Below, piece by piece: positions 61,451 through 64,000 of a stretch of DNA of 64,000 nucleotides. The stretch is from Chrysopilus asiliformis. Lineage: Eukaryota > Arthropoda > Insecta > Diptera > Rhagionidae. The position numbers were made by a program, and so were the translations under genes. The first letter of the stretch is position 1, and every line of letters starts with the position of its first letter. Under the pieces are notes generated by a model that was not told the DNA's origin, ran no database searches, and saw only the letters and a program-made list of their open reading frames with translations. The stretch spans positions 49,021,002 to 49,085,001 of the forward strand of contig OZ035960.1 of the NCBI GenBank assembly GCA_964034945.1, given 5' to 3'.

Positions 61451-62585
61451 ATTGAACATTTGTTTTTTCAACACAAGGAATTGGAAAATAATGAAAGCAT
61501 AGATTCCATAGTTAAGATTCTTTAAGTTTTTGTTTGCTACTTAAATTTAAATGTACATAATTTATATAAATATATTTTAGATCTTTTGTTATTCATTAAA
61601 TATTTTTTTTTCCTTTTAAAAACTTTCATTGCGTGTATTTTTCTGTTTGAGCTATTTTTAAAATTATTGCATTTACAAGTGGGATTTATTTGCTTAATTG
61701 TTACAGTTATTACAAAAAATGAACTTTTTTTTTGTTTTGTGTAAAAGCGTGTTTTTTTTACTTAGAAATTCTAATTTCAATGTTATTGTATTGTCAGATT
61801 TGATTACTTATGTTTCTTTAAGTTTCAATCAAATATACATAATTAAAAACTTTTTTAGCACAACGAAAATGGATTTTCAAAATTTGTGAGTGTTTAATTA
61901 GTGATTCTATGAAATTAATGTTAAAGTAAGCATGCAGTAAGAAATGTGACTTAAAAAATACATATATTAGCACAACTTTCGGCCTTATATTGTTCATTTT
62001 TTTAAAATAAAGTGAAAATATATTTTCAAAATAAATAGTTTTAAAAATGCTATCAAAATTTTACAGCCACGAGAAATAATTTAGCTTTTAAAACGATTTT
62101 CATTACGTATTTGCTTTGTTTTATGATTTAGTTTTTTTTGTAAAAGGAATATTTTCTAATATATCAACATGATGACGTTTACTACACAAACAAATTATTG
62201 ATCTTATAAAGTTTTGTAAGATGGTTTTATTTTTTTTATATCAATATTTAATGAACGGAACCTGTTCTTGATTTTTCATTGTTCTACTAAATGTGTTTTG
62301 TTTTAGTTAATTTGACTAATACATATTAATATTAAGTTCTTTAATGTTTATTCTGAGATGTTGAAATAATCACAATTTTACTTACAATCTAAGCACAAAA
62401 AAAAGTATTTATCGTTAAAAAAAATTAAACTATTTTGCATTCAAAATTAAATAAAAATTAGCTAATTGTGATCAATTAATTGGTGGATTGTGATGATGCG
62501 TTAAATGGATTAAAATTGAAAAAAAAAGTTGCTTCTTGACAAAAATAAGTTAAAATTTCTAATAACTTAAATTATTCTGTGGTTA

Positions 62586-62777
62586 TCATCGGGACTGGCA
62601 TGAGCTAGCAACACTTGACCCTGAGAAACCGGACTGTAAACTCGTCATGGATCCTTTGTAATTCGCTGAACTTAGCGTTTCATAAAAGTAATTCAGCTGT
62701 GCGGGACCATCGGGCGATGATGATGGACTGAACCAGTGAAGAATGTACGTATCCGTGGTGGTCATCACGTGAGAACC
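62586..62777 (-). CDS. retm: Terminal exon of a Sec14L1/retm-like GOLD-domain protein
   Basis: Acceptor ..TTTTAAAG then GGTTCTCACGTG at 62777; 63 codons to TGA (62586). The peptide starts GSHVMTTTDTYILHWFS, continues LNYFYETLSS, and ends with NYKGSMTSLQSGFSGSSVAS and SR. The pattern of the last GOLD strand (D.YIL.W), a Y-E-LSS segment and a G-S-MTSL.SGFS tail is that of animal SEC14L1/SEC14L5 and fly retm, a PRELI-CRAL/TRIO-GOLD lipid-transfer protein (from memory). The remaining exons must lie beyond the right edge on the minus strand. The start phase is assumed to be 0. Confidence 0.65.
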   Translation of the reverse strand, partial: GSHVMTTTDTYILHWFSPSSSPDGPAQLNYFYETLSSANYKGSMTSLQSGFSGSSVASSCQSR

Positions 62778-64000
62778 CTTTAAAAGAGGAAAAACATTTT
62801 TTGTTATTCGAATTTAAATACTTTTCATTATGTACAGTGAAACCTGTAAAGATCAGAATGTCATGGCAGCCGTAAATTTGTCCGGCTTACACAAGTCTCC
62901 GGATTTAAGAATTTTCAATAATGATCAAATCAAATTGTTTAGTTTGGCTGTCTATAAAAATCGCGCAATGTTGAATTTTGACACGCGGTCATGCGGTTTA
63001 AGCATAGATATACTAGATCTCTCGATTTGCTGTCTCAAATGGTTCCATTTCAATACAGTTCAGTGAATCAAAACGAGTCAAGTAAGAGCGAGATAACCGT
63101 ATGAAAATAAATATAGTTCTCTCGTTTAAACCGTGAGCTGCCAAAGGAAAATATACTTTCGGAATGGTGTTGGCGCCTAGAGTTATTTGTTTGCGCCTAA
63201 AGTTAGTCTCCAACTTGTGAAATTTGAATTTCGCGGCAAACTAAATTTGAATTTCGCGACCTTATACAGTTCAGTGGATGCGTTCAAGTACGATAAAAAG
63301 GAAAATACTTTTGACACCATTTTTCAGCAGAGCTTTGTATGGTGACAGTATAAAATGCCACTTTATTTCGTTTTTTCTTAATTTAAGTTGCACACAATTT
63401 CACAATCATACAATTTATATGGCGAAATTTTTGACACCTGGTTTATTTTCGCATCTGAGGAACATATACATACATATACGCGGAATCAGAAACAGAACTC
63501 TTTTAGCGAGATGTCCCACTGGCCATCAGCTGCTGCAGCTGACTGATCTCGATATCAGTTGCACATGCAATCCAATGGCGCATGGCACACTGCAAAAAAT
63601 CTGCAGCTGCATGTCTGGGACACAAAGCTGACTTTTTTGAACTGACCTAAATGTAGCTGTCATTTTTGTTAGATTAAATAAAATAAAAGGATAATTTTCA
63701 ATTCTTTTTCGTCTGGCGGCAATAATTGTCATCAGTGGCACAGTACATTAAGGTAGCATGGCCACTCTCTAGCATGGACATCATAAAATTTTGACAAGTC
63801 TGTTTAACTAATAAACTTTTGAACAAGAGAAAATAAATACGATGTCCATCGAATAGGAAAAATTAAACACAGGAATCGTACAAGCTTTAGGAAAAGGTAG
63901 ATGCTTGTACGATTGCACAGATTCAGTTTTTTTAGCAGAGAAATAAGGAGAAGTTCTTCCTCCGAGTCCGACATTTTGACGTTTAAGGTCAGCTGATCCC
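62778..64000. other. Presumed intron of the retm-like gene; nothing else seen
   Basis: No exon of the upstream GOLD or CRAL-TRIO region is recognisable up to the window edge. Small ORFs have no domain. ACAGTTCAGTG occurs twice (63056, 63267). Confidence 0.35.

Larger units (their letters stand above)
57017..62585. other. AT-rich region downstream of the retm-like exon
   Basis: Mostly A/T homopolymers with no supported gene. 57.3-57.4 kb has weak similarity to the 122-bp repeat (TTATTGGGGTCGCTGA). 59661-59917 is an imperfect inverted pair (CCGTTATTTTTGAAAG and inverse). 60523-61450 is less AT-rich, with AGTGTTGAAAA-like inverted edges. Some may be long 3' UTR of the minus-strand gene ending at 62586. 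Confidence 0.45.

Overview
ORGANISM. The window is eukaryotic nuclear DNA, very AT-rich, with short GT-AG introns and a dense load of small transposons. Four protein genes are recognisable: Rab9, RpL5, Not3 (CNOT3) and the last exon of a Sec14L1/retm-like gene. Their protein sequences are insect-like. A rosa-type DD41D mariner and many interspersed repeats carrying (GTCY)n tracts, as in the mini-me elements described from Diptera, point to a fly. I cannot name the species. LAYOUT. 1-20.5 kb has no host gene. It holds mini-me-like repeats, several TIR elements, a compound foldback (10.4-10.9 kb), a near-perfect 134-bp-arm palindrome (11.9-12.2 kb), a 122-bp tandem array (12.3-12.9 kb), an element with a zeste-type Myb/SANT remnant (13.8-14.6 kb) and hAT remains (14.9-16.1 kb). 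Rab9 (minus, three coding exons) lies at 20.6-21.4 kb. A 1-kb TIR element with a spliced Myb/SANT ORF lies at 22.8-23.9 kb. RpL5 (plus, four coding exons) lies at 24.9-26.2 kb. 26.7-35.97 kb is a nest of transposons inside transposons. Not3 (minus, ten coding exons, 872 codons) spans 38.9-55.1 kb. Its introns hold a dead mariner, two related PIF/Harbinger-like elements, LINE fragments and mini-me copies. 55.8-57.0 kb has two more TAA/TTA-flanked elements. 57-62.6 kb is AT-rich and lies downstream of the retm-like terminal exon (62.6-62.8 kb, minus). HOW IT FITS TOGETHER. The four genes are unrelated housekeeping genes (membrane traffic, ribosome, mRNA deadenylation, lipid transfer) and do not form a functional cluster. 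The distinctive feature is the mobile fraction. Many families show intact target-site duplications (TAA/TTA, 8-bp hAT, TA, TTAA), and insertion order can be read directly from nesting. Several TAA/TTA-flanked families keep scraps of PIF/Harbinger-type proteins (MADF-like or basic N-terminal segments). I saw no tRNA, rRNA or CRISPR array. I found no convincing undescribed multi-gene system. The best leads are the set of Harbinger-derived families, the perfect palindromes that could make hairpin RNA, and a possible intronic snoRNA in RpL5.
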